Source of the DNA: G965220075 sp965220075
Lineage (GTDB): Bacteria > Chloroflexota > UBA11872
Length of the DNA stretch: 64,000 bases
Direction of reading: 5' to 3'
Assembly: GCA_965220075.1 (NCBI GenBank)
Contig: OZ244806.1
Span: 248,001 to 312,000, forward strand
A model generated the notes under the pieces. The model was not told the DNA's origin. It made no database searches and worked only from the letters and a program-made list of their open reading frames with translations. The position numbers and the translations under genes are program-made. How positions within the stretch are numbered: position 1 is the first letter of the stretch; the number at the start of each line of letters is the position of its first letter. Of this stretch, positions 9,010 through 16,941 are shown one piece after another.

Positions 9010-9212
9010 CCGTTCCGCGCGTGAGGCTGCTGCCCGACGCGGCGAAGGCGGACGGCTGGGTGCGGGTGATCGACCCCGGCGGCGCGGGAAGCTCGCGCGT
9101 GCCGGCCGGTCGTCTGGCCTACTACCTCGCCAAGGGGTTCAGGCGCCTTCACGATCCTGAGCGAGCCAGCGCGCCGAAAGCGCCCCGGCGCGGCGAACGG
9201 ACCTGCGAATGA
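8997..9212 (+). CDS. Small phage-operon protein
   Basis: A 71-residue basic protein starting at the ATG that overlaps the end of the previous gene by 13 bases. Its stop overlaps the next ATG in an ATGA junction. It contains VRVIDPGGAGSSRVPAGRLAYYLAKGFRRL, where the segment after RVPAG looks like the short strand-turn-helix modules often encoded beside phage capsid genes. Function unknown. Confidence 0.5.
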   Translation: MARLAVPRVRLLPDAAKADGWVRVIDPGGAGSSRVPAGRLAYYLAKGFRRLHDPERASAPKAPRRGERTCE

Positions 9213-10432
9213 GCTCCACGCTAGGCGCTCTGCGGCAGGCGGTGGCGCAACGAGCCATGCAGTTCGCGGCGGGCAGCGCGGACGGCGGGTCGACGGTCTC
9301 GCTGGTAGACGCCGAGCTGCAGGACTCCGGCGCCTCCGCAAGTCTCTGGGAGGGCAGCTGGCTCCATATTCATGCGGGCGCGAACGCCGGCCAGACGCGC
9401 CGGGTGACGGCCTACGACCCCGCGAGCGGCTCGCTCACCGTCAACCGCCCGTTCCCGTTGAGCGTGGACACCGCCTCGCGCTACGACTTGCTGCGGCTTG
9501 CTTCGCCGGAGCAGATCCAGCAGGCCGTCAACGACACGCTGGCGCGCTGCTGGCATGGCGTCATGGCGCCGGTCACGCTGATGCCCGACGGGGACATGGA
9601 AGCGGACGGCGTGGACAGCTGGAAGGCCCACGGCGCCGCTGTGAGCAAGGCGCCGGCCGGCCAGGACTCACTGGCGGGCGCCCAGGCTCTACGGGTGGCC
9701 AACACGGCGTCGGACGGCCGCGCGGTCTCACAGCGCCTGGCGGCGCTGGAGGGACAGCGGCACCTGCTCGAGGTCTGGGTCGCGCCCGGCGGCGGCACGG
9801 CCGTGCTGACGGTTCGCAACGCGACGGCCGCGACCACCCTGGCCACCCGCTCGGAGCGCGGCGTGCAATGGCGCGCGCTGCGCGTCCCGTTCTCGGTTCC
9901 GGCGGGCTGCCACGAGCTGGAGGTCTGGCTGGACGGGCAGGAGGCGCAGGCTGTCACCACCTGGGACAACGTCATCCTGGTTCAGGCGGGCCGGCGCCAG
10001 TATCCGCTGCCGGGCTGGATAGAGCGCCGGCAGCAGGTCGTGGAGGTCTGGGAGCGCCGCGCGGACGCGCCCGGCGGCGGCCTCATGCGCGCGTCCGAGT
10101 GGTGGCGGTTGGCCGAGAATCCGGCGGCCGCAGGGTCCCCGTTTTGGCTGGAGGTGGCGGCCGCGCCGGAGCCCGGCGCCGCGCTGGTCATAGAGGCCTT
10201 GCGCCCGTATGCGCCCCTGCGCGGCGAAGCGAGCGCCACCGACGCCCCGGCGGATTGGATCGTGCAGGGGGCGCTGGTGGAGATCTATCGGCGCCTCAAA
10301 CGGGACGCGCCGGCCGCCGATGTGGCGCGCTACGACCTGCTGCAGCGCGAGGCGGCGCGCGAGTTCCAGCAGCTCTCGCGGCTCTACCAGCCGCGCGCGG
10401 TGCGCCGCGTGATGATCGCGGGCGGCGGCTAG
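9209..10432 (+). CDS. Phage structural protein with carbohydrate-binding-like module (connector or tail)
   Basis: A 407-residue protein. The first 90 residues (LRQAVAQRAMQF, then WLHIHAGANAGQTRRVTAYD) resemble the start of structural proteins that carry a small beta-barrel. Residues about 120-245 form a jelly-roll-like module (PDGDMEADGVDSWKAHG, HLLEVWVAPGGGTAVLTVRN) like carbohydrate-binding domains. The C-terminal part (IYRRLKRDAPAADVARYDLLQREAAREFQQL) is helical and recalls head-tail adaptors. It is translationally coupled by ATGA overlap to the gene before and abuts the 794-residue gene. Position and size suggest a neck or proximal tail component. This is inference, as no family is certain. 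Confidence 0.6.
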   Translation: MSSTLGALRQAVAQRAMQFAAGSADGGSTVSLVDAELQDSGASASLWEGSWLHIHAGANAGQTRRVTAYDPASGSLTVNRPFPLSVDTASRYDLLRLASPEQIQQAVNDTLARCWHGVMAPVTLMPDGDMEADGVDSWKAHGAAVSKAPAGQDSLAGAQALRVANTASDGRAVSQRLAALEGQRHLLEVWVAPGGGTAVLTVRNATAATTLATRSERGVQWRALRVPFSVPAGCHELEVWLDGQEAQAVTTWDNVILVQAGRRQYPLPGWIERRQQVVEVWERRADAPGGGLMRASEWWRLAENPAAAGSPFWLEVAAAPEPGAALVIEALRPYAPLRGEASATDAPADWIVQGALVEIYRRLKRDAPAADVARYDLLQREAAREFQQLSRLYQPRAVRRVMIAGGG

Positions 10433-12817
10433 GTGTCTCCTCGGTCGACGCGCGCGCCGTACCCCTACGACTGCGTTCTGGACGGCACGGGGCTGATGCT
10501 CACGAGCGGCGCCGACGGCCAGCTGGACTGGCACGAGCGCAAGCTGGAGTTCTTCCCCGAGCGCGTCTCGCAGGCCGACGCCACCTACGCGCAGTTCCCT
10601 CCCGAGGACGAGGCCACCTGGGCCGCCGAGGACCTCTCGGGCGGCTTCGGTCAGCGCGTGGCGCCGATCGGCGCCAGCAGGCGCTACTACTACGGGTTTG
10701 CCGACACCCGCATACCCAATCAGATAACCCTGCCGCCCGAGGTGCGCGAGTCGGACACCGGCCACGGCGGCGTGGTGCGGGCGCACTTCGAGCTGGGCGG
10801 CGATCTGTTCGTGCTGGTGGGATCGGCCGCGTACCGCACCTCCGACGGCGCGAGCTGGGCGCTCAGCAAGGATTTCGGGACGGGTGTGACGGCCAGGTCG
10901 GCCGCCGTCTACAAGGGCGACGCGGCGGCGCCGCTGGCGTTCGTGGCGTTGGGCGGATCGCCCGCCGATAGCGCCTATTGGACGTTCGACGGCGCCGCCT
11001 GGACGCAACACGCGGGCCACCTCGTGGATCCCGCAGCGGTCCTAAAGACGACCAACGCCGGCGCCGCCTACGCCGATTACACCTCCGCCGCCAGCGACGA
11101 CGACGGCGCCACGCACGTCGACCTGAGGTCCCTGGACACCGCCGCGGCCGGCAGCTGGGTACTGGTCGGCGGCGCCCTCCCGTTCACCGGCGTGCGCGTG
11201 CGGATGAACGCCAACGCTAACCGCAGCGCGGCGGCGCTCGCCGCCGAGTACTGGAACGGGACCGCCTGGGCGGCGGTTTCCGAGCTGGTCGACGGCACGG
11301 CGTACAACGGCGCCGCGCTTGGGCGGGACGGGGAAGTGCGCTTCGCCGAGCCGGCGTCCTGGACCGCGGCGACGATCGCGGGGACCACCGGGTTCTGGCT
11401 GCGGCTCTCGGTGGGAGCGCGCCTGCACGGCTCCACTCTGGTCGGCGGGCTGAGACTGCGCGAGCCGCGCAAAGCCGACTACTTCCTGACCGTTGGGCCT
11501 GAGCTCGTGCGGGTTAGCGCCGAAGGCGGCCGACCGGTGGTCTCCAAGTCGGTGACTGGCGGACCTGCGGCTACTTACACGGCCGGCCTGCCGGTTGGCG
11601 ACGGTACGCGCCCGGCCACGAACCTGTTGGCGCTGGCCGACTCGGCCTACGTCACCACGGCGGACGGCCTCTATCGCGTGACGGGATCGGGCGCGGTGCG
11701 GTCGGTCGACAGGCAGGCCTGGCCGCATCCGGCCGCGAGCGCCGGCACGGACGCCGGCCGCGGCGCCAACACCTGGCGCGGCTATCTGTGGCTGCCCATC
11801 CGGCAGGGGTTCTACCGCTTCGCGCCCAACAGGATCGAGCCGTTCGGCCCGGAGCTTCTAACCGGGAATGACTCGCCCGTGCGCGGGCGTATCACCGCCT
11901 GCGCCGGCGACGATTACTTCCTCTACGCGGCGATCCGCAGCGAGGCTGGAAGGAGCTACCTGCTGGCGCTGGACCACGCGCGGGCCTCATGGCACCCGCT
12001 GGCGGACCTGGGCGCGCGCGAGTGCCGGCACATGTGGGTCTCGGACCTGCCGGGTCCGAATCCGCGCCTGTATCTGGCGGTCGACGCGTCGGTGGCGTCC
12101 ATCGTGCTGCCGCGCGGCTCCGCCAACCCGCTGCACGACGCGAACTGTCGATACGCCGCCGAGGGCGCGCTGGTGCTCTCGCGCTTTCACGGCAACTTCG
12201 CGGCCCAGACGAAGGCCTTCCTGGCGCTCTCGTTGACCGGCGAGAACCTCTCCCCGCGCGCCTATGTGAGCGCGGCCTACCGCCTGGCGCCCGACGCGGC
12301 CTACCAGTCGCTGGGGCGCTTTGCCTCTACCGGCGGCCGGCGAATCGAGTTCGGCGGCCTGGCCGCGGGCGCCTTCGTGGACTTGCGGCTCACGCTGGCG
12401 GCCCTGGACCGCGAGACCACGCCCGTGATTCGCGCCGTGGCGCTGGCCTACGCCGTGCGCACCGGGCTCAAGCGGGTGCTGAAGATGACCGTGCGGGTCG
12501 CCGACAACTTGCCGCTGCGGGACGGAGGCCGCGACCGCAAGTCGGCCGCCGATATCCGGCGCGCGGTCACCAAGGCCGCCGCGGCGGAAGGACCCGTCTC
12601 TCTGGTGGGTCCGGACGGCGAGGTGCTGGAGGTGCTGGTGCGCGGGGTAGAGGCGCGCGCGCAGCGGAACGAATCCGGTCAGGAGCTGGCCTGGGTCATG
12701 CCGGTGGTGGCCACCGAGTACCGCCAGTCGGCCGCGGCCGGCAGCCAGAACCGGCTGGCGGCCTACCGGCACCAGCAACTTGCGGCTTACACGCATGCCC
12801 AAGCGGCGAATCTATAG
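10433..12817 (+). CDS. Large phage structural protein, probable tail or nozzle component
   Basis: A 794-residue protein starting at a GTG that immediately follows the previous stop. Repeated strand-rich segments (DLFVLVGSAAYRTSDGASW, SAYVTTADGLYRVTGSG, YLWLPIRQGFYRFAPN) suggest a propeller-like body in residues about 100-520. A C-terminal beta-domain (VSLVGPDGEVLEVLVRGVE) resembles domains at the end of tail proteins. Overall length and propeller character recall podovirus tail-nozzle proteins, but I see no decisive homology. No enzymatic motif is visible. It is part of the structural operon. Confidence 0.55.
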   Translation: MSPRSTRAPYPYDCVLDGTGLMLTSGADGQLDWHERKLEFFPERVSQADATYAQFPPEDEATWAAEDLSGGFGQRVAPIGASRRYYYGFADTRIPNQITLPPEVRESDTGHGGVVRAHFELGGDLFVLVGSAAYRTSDGASWALSKDFGTGVTARSAAVYKGDAAAPLAFVALGGSPADSAYWTFDGAAWTQHAGHLVDPAAVLKTTNAGAAYADYTSAASDDDGATHVDLRSLDTAAAGSWVLVGGALPFTGVRVRMNANANRSAAALAAEYWNGTAWAAVSELVDGTAYNGAALGRDGEVRFAEPASWTAATIAGTTGFWLRLSVGARLHGSTLVGGLRLREPRKADYFLTVGPELVRVSAEGGRPVVSKSVTGGPAATYTAGLPVGDGTRPATNLLALADSAYVTTADGLYRVTGSGAVRSVDRQAWPHPAASAGTDAGRGANTWRGYLWLPIRQGFYRFAPNRIEPFGPELLTGNDSPVRGRITACAGDDYFLYAAIRSEAGRSYLLALDHARASWHPLADLGARECRHMWVSDLPGPNPRLYLAVDASVASIVLPRGSANPLHDANCRYAAEGALVLSRFHGNFAAQTKAFLALSLTGENLSPRAYVSAAYRLAPDAAYQSLGRFASTGGRRIEFGGLAAGAFVDLRLTLAALDRETTPVIRAVALAYAVRTGLKRVLKMTVRVADNLPLRDGGRDRKSAADIRRAVTKAAAAEGPVSLVGPDGEVLEVLVRGVEARAQRNESGQELAWVMPVVATEYRQSAAAGSQNRLAAYRHQQLAAYTHAQAANL

Positions 12818-12826
12818 GGAGCGGAC

Positions 12827-13642
12827 ATGGCAGCGGCAACTAGCAACTTAGGGCTCACCAAGCCCGCGGGGACCGAGCAGTACAACGTCAACGTCTTCAA
12901 TGACAACGCCGACCGTCTGGACTCCGAGTTCGGCGCGGCCGGCGGCCACCGGCACACCGGCGTCGACGGGGACGGGACTCAGATTCCGACCGACGGCCTG
13001 GCCGACCGCGCAGTGACGCTCGCCAAGCTGGCGGGCGGTGCGGCCGGGAACCTTCTCACGTATGACGGCGACGGCGACCCGTCCGCGGTGGCCGCCGGCC
13101 CCGGCGGCCAGGTGCTCACGTCCAACGGCCCCGGGGCGGCGCCTACGTTTCAAGCGGCGGGCGTAGGCGCGACCAGCATTGTGCACCGCGACTACTCGGT
13201 TGTAAGCGTGTCCGGCTCAACTGAAACATCGATCTTTTCGTACAGCGTCCCCGCCAACCAGTTGGGCACTAACAAGATGATCGTTGTCCACGTTGCCGGG
13301 GTGTTGTTTCAAAACCATGGCACTTACGACGTGAAGTTTCGCTTGAAATACGGGGCCACTGCTCTCGCAGTATCTGGTCCGTGGATAGCGGCCGACGCGC
13401 TGCAGGGCGACTGGTACATCGTCTTCGTGCTAGCCGCCTCCAACTCGGCGAGCGCGCAGCAGGGCTTTTTCAACGGGGGCTATCAGACCAACACGGGCCG
13501 TGGAGTCTCGTTTGCGGGATGGGGGTCCGCCGTTGAGGACAGCAGTCAGGCAAAGACGCTTCAAGTCACCTTCCAATTCGGCGGCACGATCCCCGGCGCG
13601 TCGTTCAGCAAGCAGATCGCTTTCGCGTATTTGGTGGGCTAA
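12827..13642 (+). CDS. Phage tail-fibre-like protein
   Basis: A 271-residue protein. Residues 1-50 (SNLGLTKPAGTEQYNVNVFN) are typical of the fibre N-terminus of many phage and prophage adhesins. A Gly/Asp-rich region follows (GHRHTGVDGDGTQIP and LADRAVTLAKLAGGAAGNLLTYDGDG, repeated fibre-like motifs). The last 120 residues are a beta-rich C-terminal domain that could bind a surface receptor. This C-terminal half has a noticeably lower GC content than the N-terminal half, consistent with swapping of receptor domains. GGAGCGGAC precedes the ATG. Confidence 0.7.
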   Translation: MAAATSNLGLTKPAGTEQYNVNVFNDNADRLDSEFGAAGGHRHTGVDGDGTQIPTDGLADRAVTLAKLAGGAAGNLLTYDGDGDPSAVAAGPGGQVLTSNGPGAAPTFQAAGVGATSIVHRDYSVVSVSGSTETSIFSYSVPANQLGTNKMIVVHVAGVLFQNHGTYDVKFRLKYGATALAVSGPWIAADALQGDWYIVFVLAASNSASAQQGFFNGGYQTNTGRGVSFAGWGSAVEDSSQAKTLQVTFQFGGTIPGASFSKQIAFAYLVG

Positions 13643-13644
13643 CC

Positions 13645-13944
13645 ATGATCGAGATTACGTATACCAAAAAGCCGAACGTGGAGCAGCTGGAAGGCGAGAT
13701 CAAGGCGCTCGATCTTGCCGGCTTCGGGGGGCTTTCGTGGACCGGAGACAAGCTGGTCGTGCGCTTTGGCGGCGAGTTGGACGACAAGACGAAGGCGGCG
13801 CTCGACAAGGCCATCAGCGGCCACGCCCCCACTCAGCCGCCCGCACGCGCGCGCCATCCGCTTGAGGCCGAGATCGACGGCTTGGACGTCACCGACGCCG
13901 CGCAGGTTCGCCGGGTGCTCAAGAAGATCGCGCAGCTGGCCTGA
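13645..13944 (+). CDS. Small protein after the fibre gene, unknown
   Basis: A 99-residue protein starting two bases after the fibre stop. It contains two halves separated by a Pro/Ala linker: residues 1-60 (EITYTKKPNVEQLEGEIKAL, GGLSWTGDKLVVRFGGELDD) form a ferredoxin-like strand/helix pattern, and residues 70-99 are helical. The location between fibre and lysis genes suggests a fibre chaperone or accessory virion role. That is inferred from position alone. Confidence 0.55.
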   Translation: MIEITYTKKPNVEQLEGEIKALDLAGFGGLSWTGDKLVVRFGGELDDKTKAALDKAISGHAPTQPPARARHPLEAEIDGLDVTDAAQVRRVLKKIAQLA

Positions 13945-13977
13945 TGGGGCGGAGACGCACGGCGGAAGGGTCCGTGC

Positions 13978-14208
13978 ATGACTGAGGGCGATCGCGCGGC
14001 CATCGACGCCCTGGCGGCCAGCCTGGCCTCGTTCGAGGTCGAGGTGGCCACCAAGCTCATGCCGCGCGAAGAGATCGATCGGCGCGAGCGCGATATCTGG
14101 CATGGCATCACGGACTCCCGGCGGCTCAGCTGGCAGATCGGACTGAGTCTCGGTTTCCTCAACCTGGGGCTGTTCGGAGCGGTCCTGGCGGCCGTGCTGG
14201 CGCGCTGA
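13978..14208 (+). CDS. Small membrane protein upstream of endolysin
   Basis: A 76-residue protein with a polar helical N-terminus (residues 1-47) and one C-terminal hydrophobic segment (LSWQIGLSLGFLNLGLFGAVLAAVLA). This layout is like XhlA-type or spanin/holin-associated lysis proteins. Its stop overlaps the endolysin ATG (TGATGG), so the two are translationally coupled. A role in lysis or in anchoring the lysin is inferred. Confidence 0.55.
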   Translation: MTEGDRAAIDALAASLASFEVEVATKLMPREEIDRRERDIWHGITDSRRLSWQIGLSLGFLNLGLFGAVLAAVLAR

Positions 14209-15200
14209 TGGAGCTCATTCCACCGCTCGACGGCACGCTGCGGGTCACCTCCGCGTTCGGCCTGGACCGCGGCAGCTACCGGCACGGCGGCCTCGATCTG
14301 GCGCTGTGGGACGCGTCTGTTTACCGCAAGCCGGTCAAGGCGCCGGCGGCCGGCCGGGTCGCGGCGGTGTGGACGACCGAGCAGCCCAGCACGCGCGATC
14401 CGGCCGTGCGCGACGGATATCCATACGGCAACGCCGCGGCGCTGCTAGACGCCGCGGGCGTGCTGTGGCGCTTTCTGCACTTCGACCAGCCGCCGGCCGT
14501 CCGGGTGGGCGAGCGCGTGCAAGCGGGCCAGACGCTGGGGCTGTGCGACTCGACCGGCAACAGCACCGGCCACCACCTGCACGTAGACGCCGCGCCGGGA
14601 GGCGCCATCGAGCGGGCGACGTTCCGGGTGGGCGGCCGGCGCGTGAACCCTCTCGAGCTCTATGCGGACGCCTATGCGCGCGAGGTGGGCTACGACGCGC
14701 AGGTGTTCCGGCGGCAAATCAACATGGAGTCAGGCTGGCGGCCGGCCGTGGTCAGCCGCGCCGGGGCCGAGGGCATCGCCCAGATCATCCCGCGCTGGCA
14801 TCCGGCCATGCGCGGCCGCACGTTCGATCCGTTCGCGTCGCTCGATTACGCGGCGCGCCTGATGGCCGCGCACGTCGAGCGCCGCGGTGGGGACTACCGC
14901 GAGGCGCTGGCCGACTACAACACGGGCGCTTACTCGAGGGGATCGTTTCGAGATCAGGGCTATCGCTACGCGGACGTCATTCTGGAGGGCCAAAACATGG
15001 CAAGCACGGCCGAGCTGGAGGCGCTGCGGGCGGACCGCGACGCCAATCACAAGAAAAAGATGCGGGCGCTGCACCACCTGGGCGAGGTGATCCAGGCGGT
15101 GCGGAGGGCCGGAGAGCAAGCGTTTCGTCCCGACGACTGGGACGCAGTGATGGTGGCCGAGCGGTTCTATCACGACCCGCGCGCCACGATAGGAGCATAG
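14208..15200 (+). CDS. Bifunctional endolysin: M23 endopeptidase plus lytic transglycosylase
   Basis: A 330-residue protein with two peptidoglycan-degrading domains. The N-terminal M23 (LytM) fold carries H26-G-G-L-D30 and the HLHVD zinc motif around residues 122-127, predicting cleavage of peptide cross-bridges. A soluble lytic transglycosylase-type domain follows from about residue 165. It has the catalytic glutamate in NMESGW, then SRAGAEGIAQIIP and YREALADYNTG, predicting glycan cleavage. The last 75 residues are helical. There is no signal peptide, as expected for release through a holin. Such fusions are also used as virion-associated cell-entry lysins. It sits between two small membrane-protein genes. 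Confidence 0.85.
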   Translation: MELIPPLDGTLRVTSAFGLDRGSYRHGGLDLALWDASVYRKPVKAPAAGRVAAVWTTEQPSTRDPAVRDGYPYGNAAALLDAAGVLWRFLHFDQPPAVRVGERVQAGQTLGLCDSTGNSTGHHLHVDAAPGGAIERATFRVGGRRVNPLELYADAYAREVGYDAQVFRRQINMESGWRPAVVSRAGAEGIAQIIPRWHPAMRGRTFDPFASLDYAARLMAAHVERRGGDYREALADYNTGAYSRGSFRDQGYRYADVILEGQNMASTAELEALRADRDANHKKKMRALHHLGEVIQAVRRAGEQAFRPDDWDAVMVAERFYHDPRATIGA

Positions 15201-15204
15201 AGAT

Positions 15205-15450
15205 ATGCAACAGACCTACAGCCTGAAGCTCGGAGTTATGCGGCGTTTCGCGCGCGTGCTGGGCGCCGCGTTCCTGGCCGCAGGCGTGCCAGGGGCCGTG
15301 GCGGCGGTGCAAAGCCCGCAGGTCTACGACCTGGGTACGCAGCTGCTGGGCGCGGCCGGAGTGGCCCTCGCGGCGGGCGCGCTGGCGGCCCTGGATAAGG
15401 CCGTGCGCACGCGCTTCGGTTCGTGGCTGGGAGTGTTCCGGGCAAGTTAG
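15205..15450 (+). CDS. Holin-like small membrane protein
   Basis: An 81-residue protein four bases after the endolysin stop. Two hydrophobic segments (about residues 15-33 and 45-67) are joined by a short polar turn. The C-terminus is basic (LDKAVRTRFGSWLG). Size, topology and position immediately after the lysin are those of holins, which permeabilise the membrane to release endolysin. The sequence itself is not diagnostic. It is the last gene of the operon and is convergent with the retropepsin gene. Confidence 0.6.
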   Translation: MQQTYSLKLGVMRRFARVLGAAFLAAGVPGAVAAVQSPQVYDLGTQLLGAAGVALAAGALAALDKAVRTRFGSWLGVFRAS

Positions 15451-15461
15451 CCGGCCGGGCG

Positions 15462-15974
15462 TCAGGGTGTCAGCCGAGTCCGCTCAAGGATCACCGATGA
15501 CGGCGCACCGGCCTTCGTGAGATCGAACTCGAAGCGCATAGCGCCAAACACGTCGCGGCCAAGAAGTGAGATCGGCTCTCGCCCTTGGCGCTCGACCGCC
15601 TGTTCGGCGAGGTCCTGGATTTCTGAATAGGGTGGAACCAGCACATCCCGTTCGACGAAGACAGGCGTGTTCGCGGGTTGGTCGATGAACCAAAGCCGCA
15701 TCGGGACTTCCCAATACGAGCTGGCGCCCCCGATGCCGTGAAGGTTGACGGGCGGCTTGCTGTGACAGATGCGCTGCCAGTGAGTACTACCAATCAACTG
15801 CCGCGCTTTGCGGAGCGAAAGTATCGTGCGATCAGCGCCCGTATCGAGCATGAAACCAACCGCCACGTGCTGCGTTGACGAAGCTTCCGGGTGGTTTACG
15901 AAGACAACTGCCCCGATGTACGGTGCGAAAGGCGTTTCGGGACTTGGCTGGGCCGCCCAACCGTACAGTGCCAC
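15462..15974 (-). CDS. Retropepsin-like aspartic protease (copy 1)
   Basis: A 170-residue soluble protein with the retroviral-type aspartyl protease active site in MLDTGADRTILSL and a second hallmark near the C-terminus, SLLGRDVF. These suggest a dimeric single-domain protease (clan AA). It starts at a GTG six bases after the stop of the DUF5678-like gene, so the two are co-transcribed. GC content is lower than in the neighbouring phage genes. A second, diverged copy of the same two-gene arrangement lies at 35777-36494. Substrate unknown. Confidence 0.75.
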   Translation of the reverse strand: MALYGWAAQPSPETPFAPYIGAVVFVNHPEASSTQHVAVGFMLDTGADRTILSLRKARQLIGSTHWQRICHSKPPVNLHGIGGASSYWEVPMRLWFIDQPANTPVFVERDVLVPPYSEIQDLAEQAVERQGREPISLLGRDVFGAMRFEFDLTKAGAPSSVILERTRLTP

Positions 15975-15980
15975 CGGGGC

Positions 15981-16256
15981 CTAGATTCTGGGTGTCGTAT
16001 CGTTGGTGAGCAGTTCAATCGTCACCGAGCTCATCTCCACCCCGGCAGCTTCGAGTTTGGCGAGCAGCTCACTAAACCGGGACGAGTGATCGACTATCTT
16101 CTGGTGGCGAATGGCAACGAACCGGGGACCGTACGTCTCGAACAGCTCAAGCATGTGCGTGCTGAGCCAGATGGAGTCCTCGCGCTCGCGCTCTAGGTCT
16201 TGGATCAGCCGCTCGGTGCCGCCAGGCGGCTCTACTCCCGCTCGGAACAAGGCCAT
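15981..16256 (-). CDS. DUF5678-like small protein, partner of retropepsin copy 1
   Basis: A 91-residue protein. The first half is a charged helix (RLIQDLEREREDSIWLSTHM). The second half (LFETYGPRFVAIRHQKIVDHSSRFSELLAKLEAAG) has the pattern of DUF5678 proteins: a short strand carrying a Y-x-x-x-F-V-A-I/V core followed by a helix. It would be the regulatory or substrate partner of the protease encoded just downstream; this is inferred from gene pairing. Start at the ATG at 16256. Confidence 0.55.
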   Translation of the reverse strand: MALFRAGVEPPGGTERLIQDLEREREDSIWLSTHMLELFETYGPRFVAIRHQKIVDHSSRFSELLAKLEAAGVEMSSVTIELLTNDTTPRI

Positions 16257-16289
16257 TGCATGCGCTCCTCGCCACGTTCTTCAGGATCC

Positions 16290-16427
16290 GCGGACCTTGA
16301 GTGTACGCCTTCTGTCGCTGACCCCACCCCTGAGGGCTGGCAGTCGTCTGGTAGGCCTGCGGAGCGCGTGTGCTTTCGTTGGACGGACCAGGGGGCCATG
16401 GAGATCAAGATCACTGACTACCACTGA
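16290..16427 (+). pseudogene. Remnant of a HigB-type toxin
   Basis: Only the C-terminal end of a RelE/HigB toxin is recognisable: RVCFRWTDQGAMEIKITDYH, matching the usual ICFRWTD..(V)EIVDYH ending, followed by a stop 10 bases before the antitoxin ATG. The preceding 25 codons are only weakly family-like and about five residues short. The N-terminal half is missing because the DUF5678-like gene occupies the region. It is therefore probably non-functional. Confidence 0.55.
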
Positions 16428-16437
16428 GGAGAGACGC

Positions 16438-16728
16438 ATGACCACCATCGCACCGATCCACCCAGGATCACATCTGGCTGAGATGCTCGGGGAGCTCGGC
16501 ATTACCCAGTACCGGCTCGCGCGGGCCATGGGCGTGCCGCCGCGGCGCATCAACGAGATAGTCCACGGTCGACGGGCCATCACCCCCGACACGGCCCTAC
16601 GGATCGGCAAGGCCCTCGAGATGACTCCCGAGTTCTGGCTGAACCTTCAGCGCATGTACGACCTGGACGTCGCGCGCGCCTCGACCGACGTCAGCGCTAT
16701 CGAGCCACTGGTCAGCGCGGGCGCCTGA
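16438..16728 (+). CDS. higA: HigA-family antitoxin
   Basis: A 96-residue HTH-XRE protein. IHPGSHLAEMLGELGITQYRLARAMGVPPRRINEIVHGRRAITPDTALRIGKAL is the characteristic HigA/VapI helix-turn-helix, followed by EFWLNLQRMYDLDVAR. It would bind and autoregulate its own operator and neutralise HigB. The cognate toxin gene just upstream is reduced to a C-terminal fragment, so this is an orphan antitoxin. The ATG follows GAGGAGAGACGC. Confidence 0.85.
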   Translation: MTTIAPIHPGSHLAEMLGELGITQYRLARAMGVPPRRINEIVHGRRAITPDTALRIGKALEMTPEFWLNLQRMYDLDVARASTDVSAIEPLVSAGA

Positions 16729-16941
16729 CCCCGCCGCGGCCGCAGCGCCGCACAAATTACGCGCCTGCCGGGCGCCTTGCGGGATTGGACTGGGTGGAGG
16801 ACGCAAGGACCGACGGCCACCGGCTCGTGGTAACGGTCGCGCATTACCGCTTGTCCGACTTGACCGGTTCACTGAGCGGGCCAGTATGGCCTTAGAACGA
16901 TACTCCCTCGACGTTACCGGATACTCCGAGGCCAGTCCCGA
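16729..16941. other. Intergenic stretch
   Basis: About 210 bases between higA and the permease. I see no gene, terminator or clear promoter in it. Confidence 0.4.
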
